Source: Calditrichota bacterium (GTDB lineage: Bacteria > Calditrichota > Calditrichia > Calditrichales > J004). Taken from it: 64,000 nt of DNA. Below, one piece after another: positions 42,826 to 52,301 of this stretch. Position numbers and translations under genes: made by a program. The notes under the pieces are model-generated. The model was not told the origin of the DNA. It saw only the letters and a program-made list of their open reading frames with translations, and did no database searches. Position 1 is the first letter of the stretch, and the number at the start of each line of letters is the position of its first letter. Where the stretch lies: positions 310,001 through 374,000 of the forward strand of contig JABFGF010000004.1 in assembly GCA_013112635.1 (NCBI GenBank), in the 5' to 3' direction.

Positions 42826-43771
42826 CAATTACACTTTCAATAGAAGTTAATGTGTCCGCAGGCTGATAGTCCAGTTCATCAACGGTTTTGCTAATATCAT
42901 AAAACCAATTCCTGCTAATCAATTTAATGCTTGTATTTATTTTTTGCATACCCAAAACCGTCAACAAGAATGTACTCATCCTGTAAACAAACCCGGGGAC
43001 TCTGTAAATTCCCGGATAGTCTTGTTTTGAGACAATATTAGAAATCTTGTTCACCAATTTCCTTAGGATTACAGGTTCTTTATCAGCAACATGAAAAATT
43101 TTACCTGCCCATTTATCATGTTCAATCATACTCGAAATTAAAGTGGCAAAAGCGCTTACATTAAGTAAGTGCAGTTTTACTGTTCCTGAAGGTAGAATTA
43201 GTTTTTTGTTTTCAACCATTGAAATCATTTTAGGAATAAATCCATCGTCACGCGCTCCGTAAGTAATTGTAGGTCTAACCACACAAGTGATTAGACTGGC
43301 TCCATTTTCAGCTAAAACCCTTTTTTCAGATTCGAATTTTGTCTGATGATAAAGTCCATCTGCGCGTGGTTTATCATCCGGCTTTGCAGGTACTTTTTTA
43401 GGGATACTGCCTAAAACACCAACTGTACTGCAGTAGATAAACTTAGGGATCTTGTTATCTTTTGCATAATCCAAAAGTGTCTGGGTTCCGCCAACATTAA
43501 TTTTGGTGTAATCAGTCAGTGTGCCCATTCCTGCACCACGAATAGAAGCAAAATGAAGAATAACATCAATTTTTTCTTTTATTGAATTCAACAGTTCAGC
43601 ATCATGAAACTCGCCACTTAAAATATTTAAGTTTGTCTGCTTTTTTAATTCAGAAATTTTTTGTTCGGATTCTCTTCGAATGGGTGCAAAAAGTGTATGC
43701 CCGTTTTTGAGCAATTCTTCTGCGATATGTGACCCGATAAACCCGCTTATGCCTGTAATTAAAATATTCAT
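42815..43771 (-). CDS. NAD-dependent epimerase/dehydratase (extended SDR)
   Basis: A 318-residue protein with the TGISGFIGSHIA nucleotide-binding loop (6-17), IYCSTVGVLG holding the catalytic serine/threonine strand, and the YHQTK catalytic tetrad part. The PTITYGARDDG segment is usual in nucleotide-sugar 4-epimerases and related reductases. It likely reshapes an NDP-sugar used by the GTs around it. Its ATG overlaps the deacetylase stop by one base, and its stop overlaps the methyltransferase start, so three genes are translated as a unit. Confidence 0.85.
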   Translation of the reverse strand: MNILITGISGFIGSHIAEELLKNGHTLFAPIRRESEQKISELKKQTNLNILSGEFHDAELLNSIKEKIDVILHFASIRGAGMGTLTDYTKINVGGTQTLLDYAKDNKIPKFIYCSTVGVLGSIPKKVPAKPDDKPRADGLYHQTKFESEKRVLAENGASLITCVVRPTITYGARDDGFIPKMISMVENKKLILPSGTVKLHLLNVSAFATLISSMIEHDKWAGKIFHVADKEPVILRKLVNKISNIVSKQDYPGIYRVPGFVYRMSTFLLTVLGMQKINTSIKLISRNWFYDISKTVDELDYQPADTLTSIESVIDGN

Positions 43772-44733
43772 TATGTATTATAAATTGATGGGGTTTCTTT
43801 TAATGTTACAAAATTAATTGAATAGTTTTTATTCAACCAGGTAAAATAGTCATCGAGCTGTTTTAAATAACGGTTAACATCTTCTTCAGTTTTGCAATAT
43901 TTTGATCCATTTGGCATTAATTCATTGGAATGGAACATCATATTTAAAAAGGAAATACCTTTCTTAATAAAAGTGCTGCTCACTTGTTTCATTTGGTGCA
44001 GATTCGCATAAGATGGCCTTAACCAAAACATATCAATATCCAATACTTTGCTGAGTACCCTGCGTATGCCGATATTGGGCAACCCATTATAGTTCGCTTC
44101 TAAAATAGCTGGAACTTTACGATTGAATCCTACAGATAATGGTACTTCCAATAATTTTGATTGGCCTGATTTCATGATGTCGTTATAATCCAATCTATAG
44201 GGCTCGATTGAATTGAGATATCCAAAAGAAGCTTCATAAGATTGTTTAGCCTCTCTAAATGGCACTACACTTGTGTCCACTGTGTAGTCCAAATCTTCCA
44301 AAACTTTGATGGTTGTTGAATCAAATCCATATCGCCCGGCTCTGTATGTGCACGGCTTTTCATGCATTGCATCAGCAATTGCATTTGTCAGAACTTCCAT
44401 TTTTTTAAATTGTAGCTCAATAGGCAGATTATGTGTAAGAGAATTTACAACAGATGCTTCCTCCTCATAAGGTGGATTTACCCAGGGGTGAAGATGAGTG
44501 CCTATCTCAGCATTATGATTATCTTTATAGTTTTTTAAAATATTTACAGCATCTTTATTTATCACCACGGGATAATCAATTAAATATGTTGCTTTAACGC
44601 CATGCTTATCAAACACCTTTTGAAGCGGGTCGAGCCATTTTATGTTTTCTACGGTATAATGAGTATGATCTTTATATTCACTTCCCCATTCCCGTTCTTC
44701 TTCAGTATCGATTGTAACTAAGAAATTGGTCAT
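43771..44733 (-). CDS. NodB-type polysaccharide deacetylase-like protein
   Basis: A 320-residue protein. FLVTIDTEEEREWG holds the first acidic motif, ATYLIDYPV the strand after it, AEIGTHLHPWVNPP the metal-binding histidines, and TYRAGRYGFD the arginine motif. NMMFHSNEL carries the last histidine. This is the WalW-like branch seen in surface-polysaccharide loci, with no signal peptide. It may act on a cytoplasmic lipid-linked sugar. It is the first gene of the deacetylase, epimerase, methyltransferase unit and follows a terminator. Confidence 0.75.
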   Translation of the reverse strand: MTNFLVTIDTEEEREWGSEYKDHTHYTVENIKWLDPLQKVFDKHGVKATYLIDYPVVINKDAVNILKNYKDNHNAEIGTHLHPWVNPPYEEEASVVNSLTHNLPIELQFKKMEVLTNAIADAMHEKPCTYRAGRYGFDSTTIKVLEDLDYTVDTSVVPFREAKQSYEASFGYLNSIEPYRLDYNDIMKSGQSKLLEVPLSVGFNRKVPAILEANYNGLPNIGIRRVLSKVLDIDMFWLRPSYANLHQMKQVSSTFIKKGISFLNMMFHSNELMPNGSKYCKTEEDVNRYLKQLDDYFTWLNKNYSINFVTLKETPSIYNT

Positions 44734-44780
44734 TTTTTTGATTTATTAGATGATTGTTGGTAAGTAGAAAATTTCAGTCA

Positions 44781-44818
44781 GAAAATTGATTCCATCCTTA
44801 TTAGAGATGGAATCAATT
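44781..44818 (-). terminator. Terminator after the secreted heparinase-like gene
   Basis: A perfect 13-bp inverted repeat (AATTGATTCCATC at 44784-44796; GATGGAATCAATT at 44806-44818) with a 9-base loop. On the minus strand it ends in AATTTTC, a short T-run. It lies 50 bases after the stop at 44868. Its arm GATTCCATC is shared with the hairpin at 30321. Confidence 0.65.
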
Positions 44819-44867
44819 AGATAATTTGTGTTTTTGAAATAGTAGATAAAAAAGTAGAATGTAGTTT

Positions 44868-47381
44868 TTAAGGTTTGATATTAAAACCAGTTGTTTTCCC
44901 GGGAGGCGTCTCGTCTTGCTCACCCGATTTAGTAATCATAAAAGTTGCATTTCCGGATAAGGTGTTTTCGAAATAGAGCACACCTGTTTTTGTATTTGTG
45001 TCAACCCCTTTATAATCCCAAAATTGCATATCAGGCTCAGTTATTTTAGAAATAGTATTACCGCCATATGTAATATCATAAGTTGTGTAGGGTTCTAAAC
45101 CGGTAATAATATGACGTGTACTGCCATTACCATCAATAGAGTATGTAACAACATTTGTATTAACGCCCTCAGATTGATTAAACATAACAACATAGTTTGG
45201 TCTGGAGCTATTTTCTCTTGTTACAAAAACGCCATGCATAGCACTACCAACAGTAATCAACTCATTTGCTGCCATCGATGTTACTTTGTTTGCATCTGCA
45301 GTTTGCATTATGTTTAAGAATTTTTGATTTGTTTGCGAATCAGTGGGCTTAACAGAAATTTGCCAGCGATGTGATTTTATGGCAAGATGATGCTGTCTCT
45401 TTATTACATCACTATCAAAACTTGAAACCCTTGTTGCTTCAACGCGAGCCTGATCAGGTAAGAGTGTTTTTGCAAAAAGTACACCATGGGCTACTCCACC
45501 TCCTGTGTAATCCTGATTTCCGCCATCATTATCTCTTGGGCCACCCAGGCTGTTTAATTCTTTTATAATCACATTACTGCCAATATAAGCATCGCCTACT
45601 CTGCTTCCGCCATCCATACTTTCTGTTGATGTGTAGCTAACTCCTGATGGCTCCCAGGGAACATGGTAAACCCATTCCGGATCAGATGATGATGTGGTTC
45701 TGTCGTAAACAACCAAAAAGTCTGAATCATTTTCTGGATCAGATCCTGGCAACCAGACGTATTCCCTGGTATGTGATACACCGGATTCAAACCCTCTGTT
45801 GTTATTAACCCGTCCATGGTAAAAATAATCTTCTTTTCGGGAAATCTGCTCAAATCCGCCCCAATCGTAATCGCCTGCGCCATTTGCCGCATCCTGAACC
45901 TCATGAGGTTCATCCATTGATTTATGGCTTTGGGTTTGACCTCCAAATTCCTCATTGCCCCCTTCGAAATAAACTTCATTGTATTGTCTGGCACCTGTAT
46001 AATCATTTAAATTCCCGTACCCTCTGTGTGCAACATTTCGCGTGTTAACTAATGTGCCAAATTTAGCTAGGGTAAAACCCGGGAAATCATCTGAACCCTT
46101 ATGACCATCAAATCTAAAATGGCTGTGCGCAGCAGAAAAAACTCCATCTGCCGGGTTGCCAAATCCTGTGCGGGCAAAAAAGGTCCCAAGGTTTTTTGTC
46201 CATCTTGATTTTGGTAGGTTTAAATCAGCAGGAGATTTACTTGGATTAGATTGGTAGGCCCCTAAAAATGCCCATAAATAAAAATGAGGATATGTTGGAA
46301 AACCAACATCATATGTTTCAATAATATGCCTAAGCAATCCAGCTTCATCAGCATAGCCCGATTCAGCTAACATCCGCGGTAAAAAGTGCATTTGCTCTAA
46401 CATGGAGCGGTGTTCAAATGAAGGATCAGTTGTCTCTGCACCGCCATGCCTAACATAGGAATAGTGCTGGTTAAAATATTTATGAGGATCCATCGCTGTA
46501 ACCATAAAAGCCGGATAATTTAACAAGGCATTTCCATTTGCTTCGCCTTGCAAATCCGTAACATAGTTTTCCCCAGTCGCAGTTCTCCAGGCATCAACGT
46601 TTAGCATGTGAGTCCTTGGATGCCAGCTGGAATATCCAACCCACTCTGAAAAGCCACCAGAATTTCCGGCAACGAAATTTTTTGCATCAAGATAACCCCA
46701 GTTCAGCATGTCATCATAAAAAGTATCAACGGCTTTATCTGCATCAGCATCGACATATCCATCACCCCAAAGTGCCAATCCAATATACCAGGGCTGGGCC
46801 GTTTCATAATATTTACTGCTGAACATCTGTTCAGGATCAAGCTGTGGATTGGCGACACTTATATCAAATACTTTATGAGCTACTTTAGCGGTCCTCATTT
46901 TTCCGGCAATTGTTGAGCGTTCAGACTCTGTCATAAAATTGAAACTCCAGTCATAAGCTAAAGCTGCTGCATAGGCAACTTCATCTCCTGAACTAAGTCT
47001 TGAATTGAGCCTGTTTATTGCACGCTGGGCATATTGCTCAAAAGAAATTGGGTATGAAATGCCAGGAACAGTACCAACTGCTGCGATAAATGCCTGGTGA
47101 ATTAAAAGTGCACGTAGTGGATCGTGACCTGCTTCATGGAGAATGTTATAGTCATCATTGTCTGGTGCATTTGCTGCCCAATTAACATATTCCTGATATT
47201 CTGATTTAAAATAAGTCGAAAGAATTTGTCTCATTTGTGGAATAGAAGCTTCTGTAAGATGCATCCGTGGATGAGATCTATTTTTTAAGGGACTGCCATC
47301 TTTAGGGTCAATTGCTAACAACGGGTTAAAGATGAAAATAGCAAGGATTGTTTGAATCAGGAGTTTTTTAAGATATGTCAT
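44868..47381 (-). CDS. Secreted heparinase II/III-family polysaccharide lyase-like protein
   Basis: An 837-residue protein with a signal peptide (LLIQTILAIFIFNPLLA). Residues 40-380 are an alpha-helical toroid (ALAYDWSFNFMTESER, AQPWYIGLALWGDG), followed by beta-sheet domains with FSAAHSHFRFDGHKGSDDF, which carries the His/Asp cluster expected of heparinase II/III-type lyases, and RGYGNLNDYTGARQYN. Such enzymes cut uronic-acid polymers by beta-elimination. The C-terminus ends in DETPPGKTTGFNIKP, which looks like a linker into a further domain that is absent, and there is no T9SS sorting domain. It may trim or release the polymer made by this locus. Confidence 0.75.
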   Translation of the reverse strand: MTYLKKLLIQTILAIFIFNPLLAIDPKDGSPLKNRSHPRMHLTEASIPQMRQILSTYFKSEYQEYVNWAANAPDNDDYNILHEAGHDPLRALLIHQAFIAAVGTVPGISYPISFEQYAQRAINRLNSRLSSGDEVAYAAALAYDWSFNFMTESERSTIAGKMRTAKVAHKVFDISVANPQLDPEQMFSSKYYETAQPWYIGLALWGDGYVDADADKAVDTFYDDMLNWGYLDAKNFVAGNSGGFSEWVGYSSWHPRTHMLNVDAWRTATGENYVTDLQGEANGNALLNYPAFMVTAMDPHKYFNQHYSYVRHGGAETTDPSFEHRSMLEQMHFLPRMLAESGYADEAGLLRHIIETYDVGFPTYPHFYLWAFLGAYQSNPSKSPADLNLPKSRWTKNLGTFFARTGFGNPADGVFSAAHSHFRFDGHKGSDDFPGFTLAKFGTLVNTRNVAHRGYGNLNDYTGARQYNEVYFEGGNEEFGGQTQSHKSMDEPHEVQDAANGAGDYDWGGFEQISRKEDYFYHGRVNNNRGFESGVSHTREYVWLPGSDPENDSDFLVVYDRTTSSSDPEWVYHVPWEPSGVSYTSTESMDGGSRVGDAYIGSNVIIKELNSLGGPRDNDGGNQDYTGGGVAHGVLFAKTLLPDQARVEATRVSSFDSDVIKRQHHLAIKSHRWQISVKPTDSQTNQKFLNIMQTADANKVTSMAANELITVGSAMHGVFVTRENSSRPNYVVMFNQSEGVNTNVVTYSIDGNGSTRHIITGLEPYTTYDITYGGNTISKITEPDMQFWDYKGVDTNTKTGVLYFENTLSGNATFMITKSGEQDETPPGKTTGFNIKP

Positions 47382-47565
47382 TTTTAAAATCCATTTTAGT
47401 TGGCATAGTGTTTCTTATCATACAATAAAGGTGCCAAACCATTTTTTACGTTTTCTTTTTTTAAGAATGGCAATATGTTGCAAGTTTAATGGGGTCAGCT
47501 AAAATCAATAAGCTTCTGTTCTTTTTAAAAGTATTACTTTTTGGGTAATTCATGCACAAAAAATA

Positions 47566-48738
47566 TTAGCTCATGTAATCAGAAACCAAGTCTTCGGCAA
47601 TTTCTGCCGTTAAACGGGCATTGTTCGACCATGTAAATTTTTCTAAAACATCTTGCCGGGCCTGTTTACCAACTTTAATACGAGACTCATTATTTTCAAT
47701 CAATTGAAGTAAGTTCTTTTTTAGGGAATCTGCATCATCCGGTGTAAACAATACACCATTTTTCCCATTTTCTATCATATCTTTAATATTGGGCATATCC
47801 GGAGCAAGGATGGCTTTTTCCATGGCCATGTATTCCAATATTTTCATTGGTGATGAGTAAGGAGTTGCGTGCGGGCTGATTGCAATATCAAACATAGCAA
47901 TGTACTTTTGAATTTCGTTATGTTGCACCCTGCCCAAAAACCGGATTGTTTCTTCATTTCCTTTTTCTTTGTTGTAAGCAACAAGCTCATCATAACTTGG
48001 GCCATCACCAAGAAAAACCATTGCAGCATTCATTTTCTTCAAATCAATATCTTCCAAAATATTGATCAGTTTATCAATATTATGCCAAGAGCGTAAAATG
48101 CCAACAAAGCCCAGTATTGTTTTTCCTTCCAGACTTAATTCTTTCTTGAGCGCAGATGCATCCAAATGCGGATCAAACCTCGTTGCATCTGTTCCATTTG
48201 GCAAAACTGTCACTTTACCTGTATCAACGCCATAATCTGCAACTATTTGCTTTAACGGCGAAGATACAACAATTATTCTCGGGGCCGCTGCAAATATTTT
48301 CTGCTCACCCATTTTTGAAAGACCGGGAAAGTACACTTTTTCCCATTGCCTTTTTTGGATGGAGTATGGTGAATTTATTTCCAGAATTAAAGGTAAACCT
48401 GCTTTTTTTGCTGCCCATAATGCAGAAAAACTAAAATGCGCATAGCGGTCATAGATTATATCAGGTTTAAAATCTTTAATTGCAGACATCAACATACTTT
48501 TGCCCTTTAGATTGTATGCAATCTCAGCAAGCTCGTAAACCGGTTTGGGGATAATATTTTTAATTTTATCCCATTTTGATTCTTTTGCTTCCTGTGAAGT
48601 ACGAAATTGTGTTTGTTCGCCGACGAGCGATGCAACCCGGACTTCATGGCCTTGGTCTTTAAGGCAATTTACAATCGATTGGATGTGAATTCCTTCGGCG
48701 CCATCGCCTAAGGTTCTGTGATGATAAAGTATGCGCAT
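47566..48738 (-). CDS. GT4 family glycosyltransferase
   Basis: ATG at 48738 (MRILYHHRTLGDGAEGIH) gives 390 residues; an in-frame TTG at 48750 is the alternative. A GT-B fold with GDGAEGIHIQSIVNCL at the N-terminal acceptor side and, in the C-terminal half, ILGFVGILRSWHNID, MVFLGDGPSYDELVA, and the donor motif AISPHATPYSSPMKILEYMA (the EX7E-like site is SPMKILEYM). It probably extends a lipid-linked repeat unit. It is separated by 184 bases from the heparinase gene downstream. Confidence 0.85.
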   Translation of the reverse strand: MRILYHHRTLGDGAEGIHIQSIVNCLKDQGHEVRVASLVGEQTQFRTSQEAKESKWDKIKNIIPKPVYELAEIAYNLKGKSMLMSAIKDFKPDIIYDRYAHFSFSALWAAKKAGLPLILEINSPYSIQKRQWEKVYFPGLSKMGEQKIFAAAPRIIVVSSPLKQIVADYGVDTGKVTVLPNGTDATRFDPHLDASALKKELSLEGKTILGFVGILRSWHNIDKLINILEDIDLKKMNAAMVFLGDGPSYDELVAYNKEKGNEETIRFLGRVQHNEIQKYIAMFDIAISPHATPYSSPMKILEYMAMEKAILAPDMPNIKDMIENGKNGVLFTPDDADSLKKNLLQLIENNESRIKVGKQARQDVLEKFTWSNNARLTAEIAEDLVSDYMS

Positions 48739-48827
48739 TGTTTTTTTCAATTAAAAGTTATTAAAGGGATATTAAATTATTGAGAAGCTGTTTTAAATCT
48801 CTATTTTTTTGTCTTTAATCTTTAGAC

Positions 48828-49898
48828 TTATGCCTTCTTAATTAGCTCTATTTCCGTAGAAATAGTGTCCGGAATTGGAGGGGCTTTTAGGTTTTTCTTT
48901 ATGTCATCAATGTTGTCCACGGTATGAAGCATAACCTTTACCATATCATCAATATTTTGGTTCTCATATTTTATAACACCTTCCGGGCGAGAACCATTTT
49001 CGCAGGCGACGACCGGTGTATTTAATGAAAGCGATTCAAGTACAGAACTTGAAACACCATCTTTGAACGGTGTGCGGAGATAAAACGTTGATTTTGATAG
49101 CAATGTTAGAAACTGGTCATGATCCATATCCCCGGCAAAATGAACCGCATCAAGAAATCCCAGCTCTTCCATTTGCTCTTTAATTTTTTCCGATCCAAGT
49201 GTTTGGCCCATCATTATCAAACGACTGTCCGGTTTTTCTTTATGAAATTTAGCAAAAGCTGTAACCATGTCTTCCAGAAAAAACTCAGGCCGGTACGCAG
49301 CATAACAAACAATTGCAGGAAAATGATTTGAAAAAATCTCATCAAGTTCCGGAGTTAAAGGTTGCTCTTCAAACTGCATATATTGAGTACTAAACGCCTG
49401 GATTGGAACAATTTTTTTTCCATTTACTCCATACGTCATAATATTATTTTTTACAGCTTCGTTATTACACACAATATATTTTGAAACGCTAAAAATATAT
49501 TTGTAAACCAATGTTAATTTAGGAGCCTTGTATTTAGGAAAATAAAGCTGAACAGGACCGGCATGAAAAGTTATAACCGGGCGTCGAAATGTTAACAAGC
49601 TGATTGTTAAAGACAAAAAGGTTAAAACAAATCCCTTTGGCGAGTCTCCGTTAAGATGATGGTGAATTAGAAACCCTTTTAGACGGAAGCGAAATACTTT
49701 TTTTATGTAGTCTAAACTTCCTAAAACCGGTACGAAATCAGCATCTGTTATAAAACGGCCTTTACCAATATTTAAGACTTCACATACATCACCGTTTTTT
49801 TCCATTTCCTGTTTTAGAAAATAAACACGCATGCCCCAACCGGCTCTTGGTGGTGGATAAGAAGTTATATGTAAAATTTTTGTAGGTTCCTTGGCCAC
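48828..49898 (-). CDS. GT4-like glycosyltransferase
   Basis: 356 residues from GTG at 49898, which overlaps the upstream stop by one base (TAGTG) behind GGAGA. The N-terminus reads ILHITSYPPPRAGWGMRVYF, as in GT4 enzymes; AIVCYAAYRPEFFLEDMVTA and RLIMMGQTLGSEKI lie in the C-terminal half. The donor site is FKDGVSSSVLESLSLNTPVV, with the second glutamate of EX7E kept. Probably adds a sugar to the repeat unit. It is coupled to the heparinase-family gene upstream. Confidence 0.8.
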   Translation of the reverse strand: MAKEPTKILHITSYPPPRAGWGMRVYFLKQEMEKNGDVCEVLNIGKGRFITDADFVPVLGSLDYIKKVFRFRLKGFLIHHHLNGDSPKGFVLTFLSLTISLLTFRRPVITFHAGPVQLYFPKYKAPKLTLVYKYIFSVSKYIVCNNEAVKNNIMTYGVNGKKIVPIQAFSTQYMQFEEQPLTPELDEIFSNHFPAIVCYAAYRPEFFLEDMVTAFAKFHKEKPDSRLIMMGQTLGSEKIKEQMEELGFLDAVHFAGDMDHDQFLTLLSKSTFYLRTPFKDGVSSSVLESLSLNTPVVACENGSRPEGVIKYENQNIDDMVKVMLHTVDNIDDIKKNLKAPPIPDTISTEIELIKKA

Positions 49899-52264
49899 TA
49901 TTGCTCTCCTTGTTCCATTTCAAAAATATATTGTGATGATTTATTTTCCATTCCATTTTTAGTAATGGTTTTCAAATTTAAAACAGTCAACTTCTTTTTA
50001 TCTCCCTTGGTGGTTATAACCACATCACCCCAAAGTTCATATCCCTGGGTTACTAACTTTTTCTTCTCATCCTTATAAAGATGAATTTTATAGCTTGAAG
50101 TAGAATTGGAGACAATTATGTCATTTTCGTCTGTTGATATTTCCAATTTGTCTTTCGCGGTATCAAGATTGGGTACGTAAACGGATATAAGTTTTAATGG
50201 AAGCTGAGTTTTAACCTCTGCGGAAACAACAGATGCCGGCTCCACAGCACGATATGTTGGTGATATCCAGCCATCTTCTGCATTTTTACCACCTTTTGTG
50301 GACAAGAGTTTTATTTCCGCATCATTAAATGAGAACATATTTATTGATAAAGACGACTTCTGTCCTTTCGCCTCAATTATATTCTTTTCATCATTTATGT
50401 TAACATCGATATCATTATTAAAATGAAAATGTGGTTTTACAGAATGCACTTTTCCAGAACTCTCGTTTGAATATATTTCATCAAAAACGACCCAAAACGT
50501 TTTATCAACAAATGCAAAATGGCGGCGGTGAATTGGCTTATCTTCCTGACGGACATAGCCATAATGTTCGGCACAAACACCCTTTAATAAATTGCCGTCA
50601 ATTTGTTGTAAAACTTTATATTTTGGTGCATGGCTCCAAACAAGAATTCCTCCTTGTTTTGCTTGCGATTCGCCATTTAATTCAATCGTATTGTGAGCTG
50701 CTGTACTGCGGAAATAACAATGCCAGTCAAAATCTCCACGATAATTTGAAAAACCCGGATCAACCAGATATGAATCTCCAAAAGCCGCTAGTTCAATTGC
50801 CAGCAGGTCAGCGTGGCCATGTGCCGCTGAAGGTGTTTCATCATGAAAAACGCCGTGGGCTATTGGACCGCAATCCATGTGTGAATAGTGGCTTTCATTT
50901 CCATATCCGGAACGAAAAACATTATATCCGCTCTCTTCAAGAAAAACGGTGCTTCGTTCTGGAGACTGGCTTTTCAATGAATGAAAAATATTCTGCTCAT
51001 CATCTGACAACATCCAAAAAGCTTCTTCCTGGAATTTTTTAGCTGTGTATTTCATATCAGAACGGTTAAACCAAATTGAACCCATTGTTTGATAAGACAG
51101 GAAGTTCCAATTTGTCGGATGGCGGAAATATATGGACCGCGCATCATCAATGTCGCCCATGTAAGGAAGCGTTCCATCCGGTTTTGTCATAATCATGGCA
51201 AACTCAAGGGCCTTCTCAACCTGGGCTTTCAGTGCATCCGGAATTAAATCATTATTAAGATTTTTTAAGGCAATTGCCTGCAGGTAAAACCCCAATGTAA
51301 AATGATGATAAAATGTGGCTTGTTCAACAGAAGCACCATCACTATGAAATTGTTTTCCAGCCTGATCCGCTAAAATATCCCAGGCCTGTTTTTCCCATTT
51401 GGCCGCTTCCTTAAAACCGGGGAATAAATAGCCAACCATAAACAAACCGGCTGTTTCTCCAATCAAATGATTATAAGGACTAAAATAAATTGATAAATTT
51501 TCAGAAAGATAGGTACCACATAAATACAATAGTTTTATGATATTTTTTACAACATTTACATCCTGCTTGCTACCTGCCATGTAAAAGTGTAACGCCCATA
51601 CAAGTGCAGTAGCACGGACGCCAACTTCCAAAGCGCTTGCCCATGCAACACCCATTTTATATGGATTTTTTTCAACCCAATCTAAAATAAGAGCATCAAA
51701 TTTATTCTTATATTTTTCTTCATCGGACAAATAATATGCTTTAGACAGCTCGATCAAATATTGCAGTCGATTTACTTCCCAGACGTGTTTAATATCTCCG
51801 GCATTTTCATTTGTAAAAATATTTATATTTCGATAAAAACCCTGTGGATAAGGATTTAATGAAACCGGATCAGACTGCCATGGAATGGGATCGGGCAAAG
51901 TGAATTTTACTCCTAAAAAAGCAAACTCATTCTTCAAAAGCGTATCTGCCCTTTTAATGGATTCTGTATATTCTTCCGGAAACTGCTTTTTAAACTCTTC
52001 CTTTTTATTCTCATTCAGAGGTTCAGAAATGGTTCGAATAAAATTCTTATCAAAAAAAAGAGAATTTAGATCACCCTCACTATATTTTTTAAATAATTCG
52101 CCTTTCCCATTTTCAAAGAAATTAAATTCTGGGTTTGATACCGTTTTTAATTCGTTTTCGGCATTTGCCTTTTCACGACGAATACGGATTTGCTCCCATA
52201 TTCTGAAGCGAAGTTCGGCAACAGACATGCGAAATATTTTTTTAAATTTTGAAGATAGGGCCAT
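49898..52264 (-). CDS. Heparinase II/III-family protein, cytoplasmic-type
   Basis: A 788-residue protein without signal peptide. The first 400 residues are the helical toroid (NPYPQGFYRNINIF, ALEVGVRATALVWALHF, YNHLIGETAGLFMVGYLF, GASVEQATFYHHFTLGFYLQ). The beta half has AAHGHADLLAIELAAFGDSY with the conserved His cluster and YFRSTAAHNTIELNGESQ. These are the marks of the EPS-locus heparinase family (as in alginate-lyase-like proteins of PEP-CTERM loci), which may be polymer-editing lyases or epimerase-like enzymes. Absence of a signal contrasts with the secreted one at 44868. Overlaps the GT4 gene by one base. Confidence 0.8.
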   Translation of the reverse strand: MALSSKFKKIFRMSVAELRFRIWEQIRIRREKANAENELKTVSNPEFNFFENGKGELFKKYSEGDLNSLFFDKNFIRTISEPLNENKKEEFKKQFPEEYTESIKRADTLLKNEFAFLGVKFTLPDPIPWQSDPVSLNPYPQGFYRNINIFTNENAGDIKHVWEVNRLQYLIELSKAYYLSDEEKYKNKFDALILDWVEKNPYKMGVAWASALEVGVRATALVWALHFYMAGSKQDVNVVKNIIKLLYLCGTYLSENLSIYFSPYNHLIGETAGLFMVGYLFPGFKEAAKWEKQAWDILADQAGKQFHSDGASVEQATFYHHFTLGFYLQAIALKNLNNDLIPDALKAQVEKALEFAMIMTKPDGTLPYMGDIDDARSIYFRHPTNWNFLSYQTMGSIWFNRSDMKYTAKKFQEEAFWMLSDDEQNIFHSLKSQSPERSTVFLEESGYNVFRSGYGNESHYSHMDCGPIAHGVFHDETPSAAHGHADLLAIELAAFGDSYLVDPGFSNYRGDFDWHCYFRSTAAHNTIELNGESQAKQGGILVWSHAPKYKVLQQIDGNLLKGVCAEHYGYVRQEDKPIHRRHFAFVDKTFWVVFDEIYSNESSGKVHSVKPHFHFNNDIDVNINDEKNIIEAKGQKSSLSINMFSFNDAEIKLLSTKGGKNAEDGWISPTYRAVEPASVVSAEVKTQLPLKLISVYVPNLDTAKDKLEISTDENDIIVSNSTSSYKIHLYKDEKKKLVTQGYELWGDVVITTKGDKKKLTVLNLKTITKNGMENKSSQYIFEMEQGEQ

Positions 52265-52301
52265 AATTAAAATAGTCGATTTAAGTGGACGGTGAGATTA
52301 G

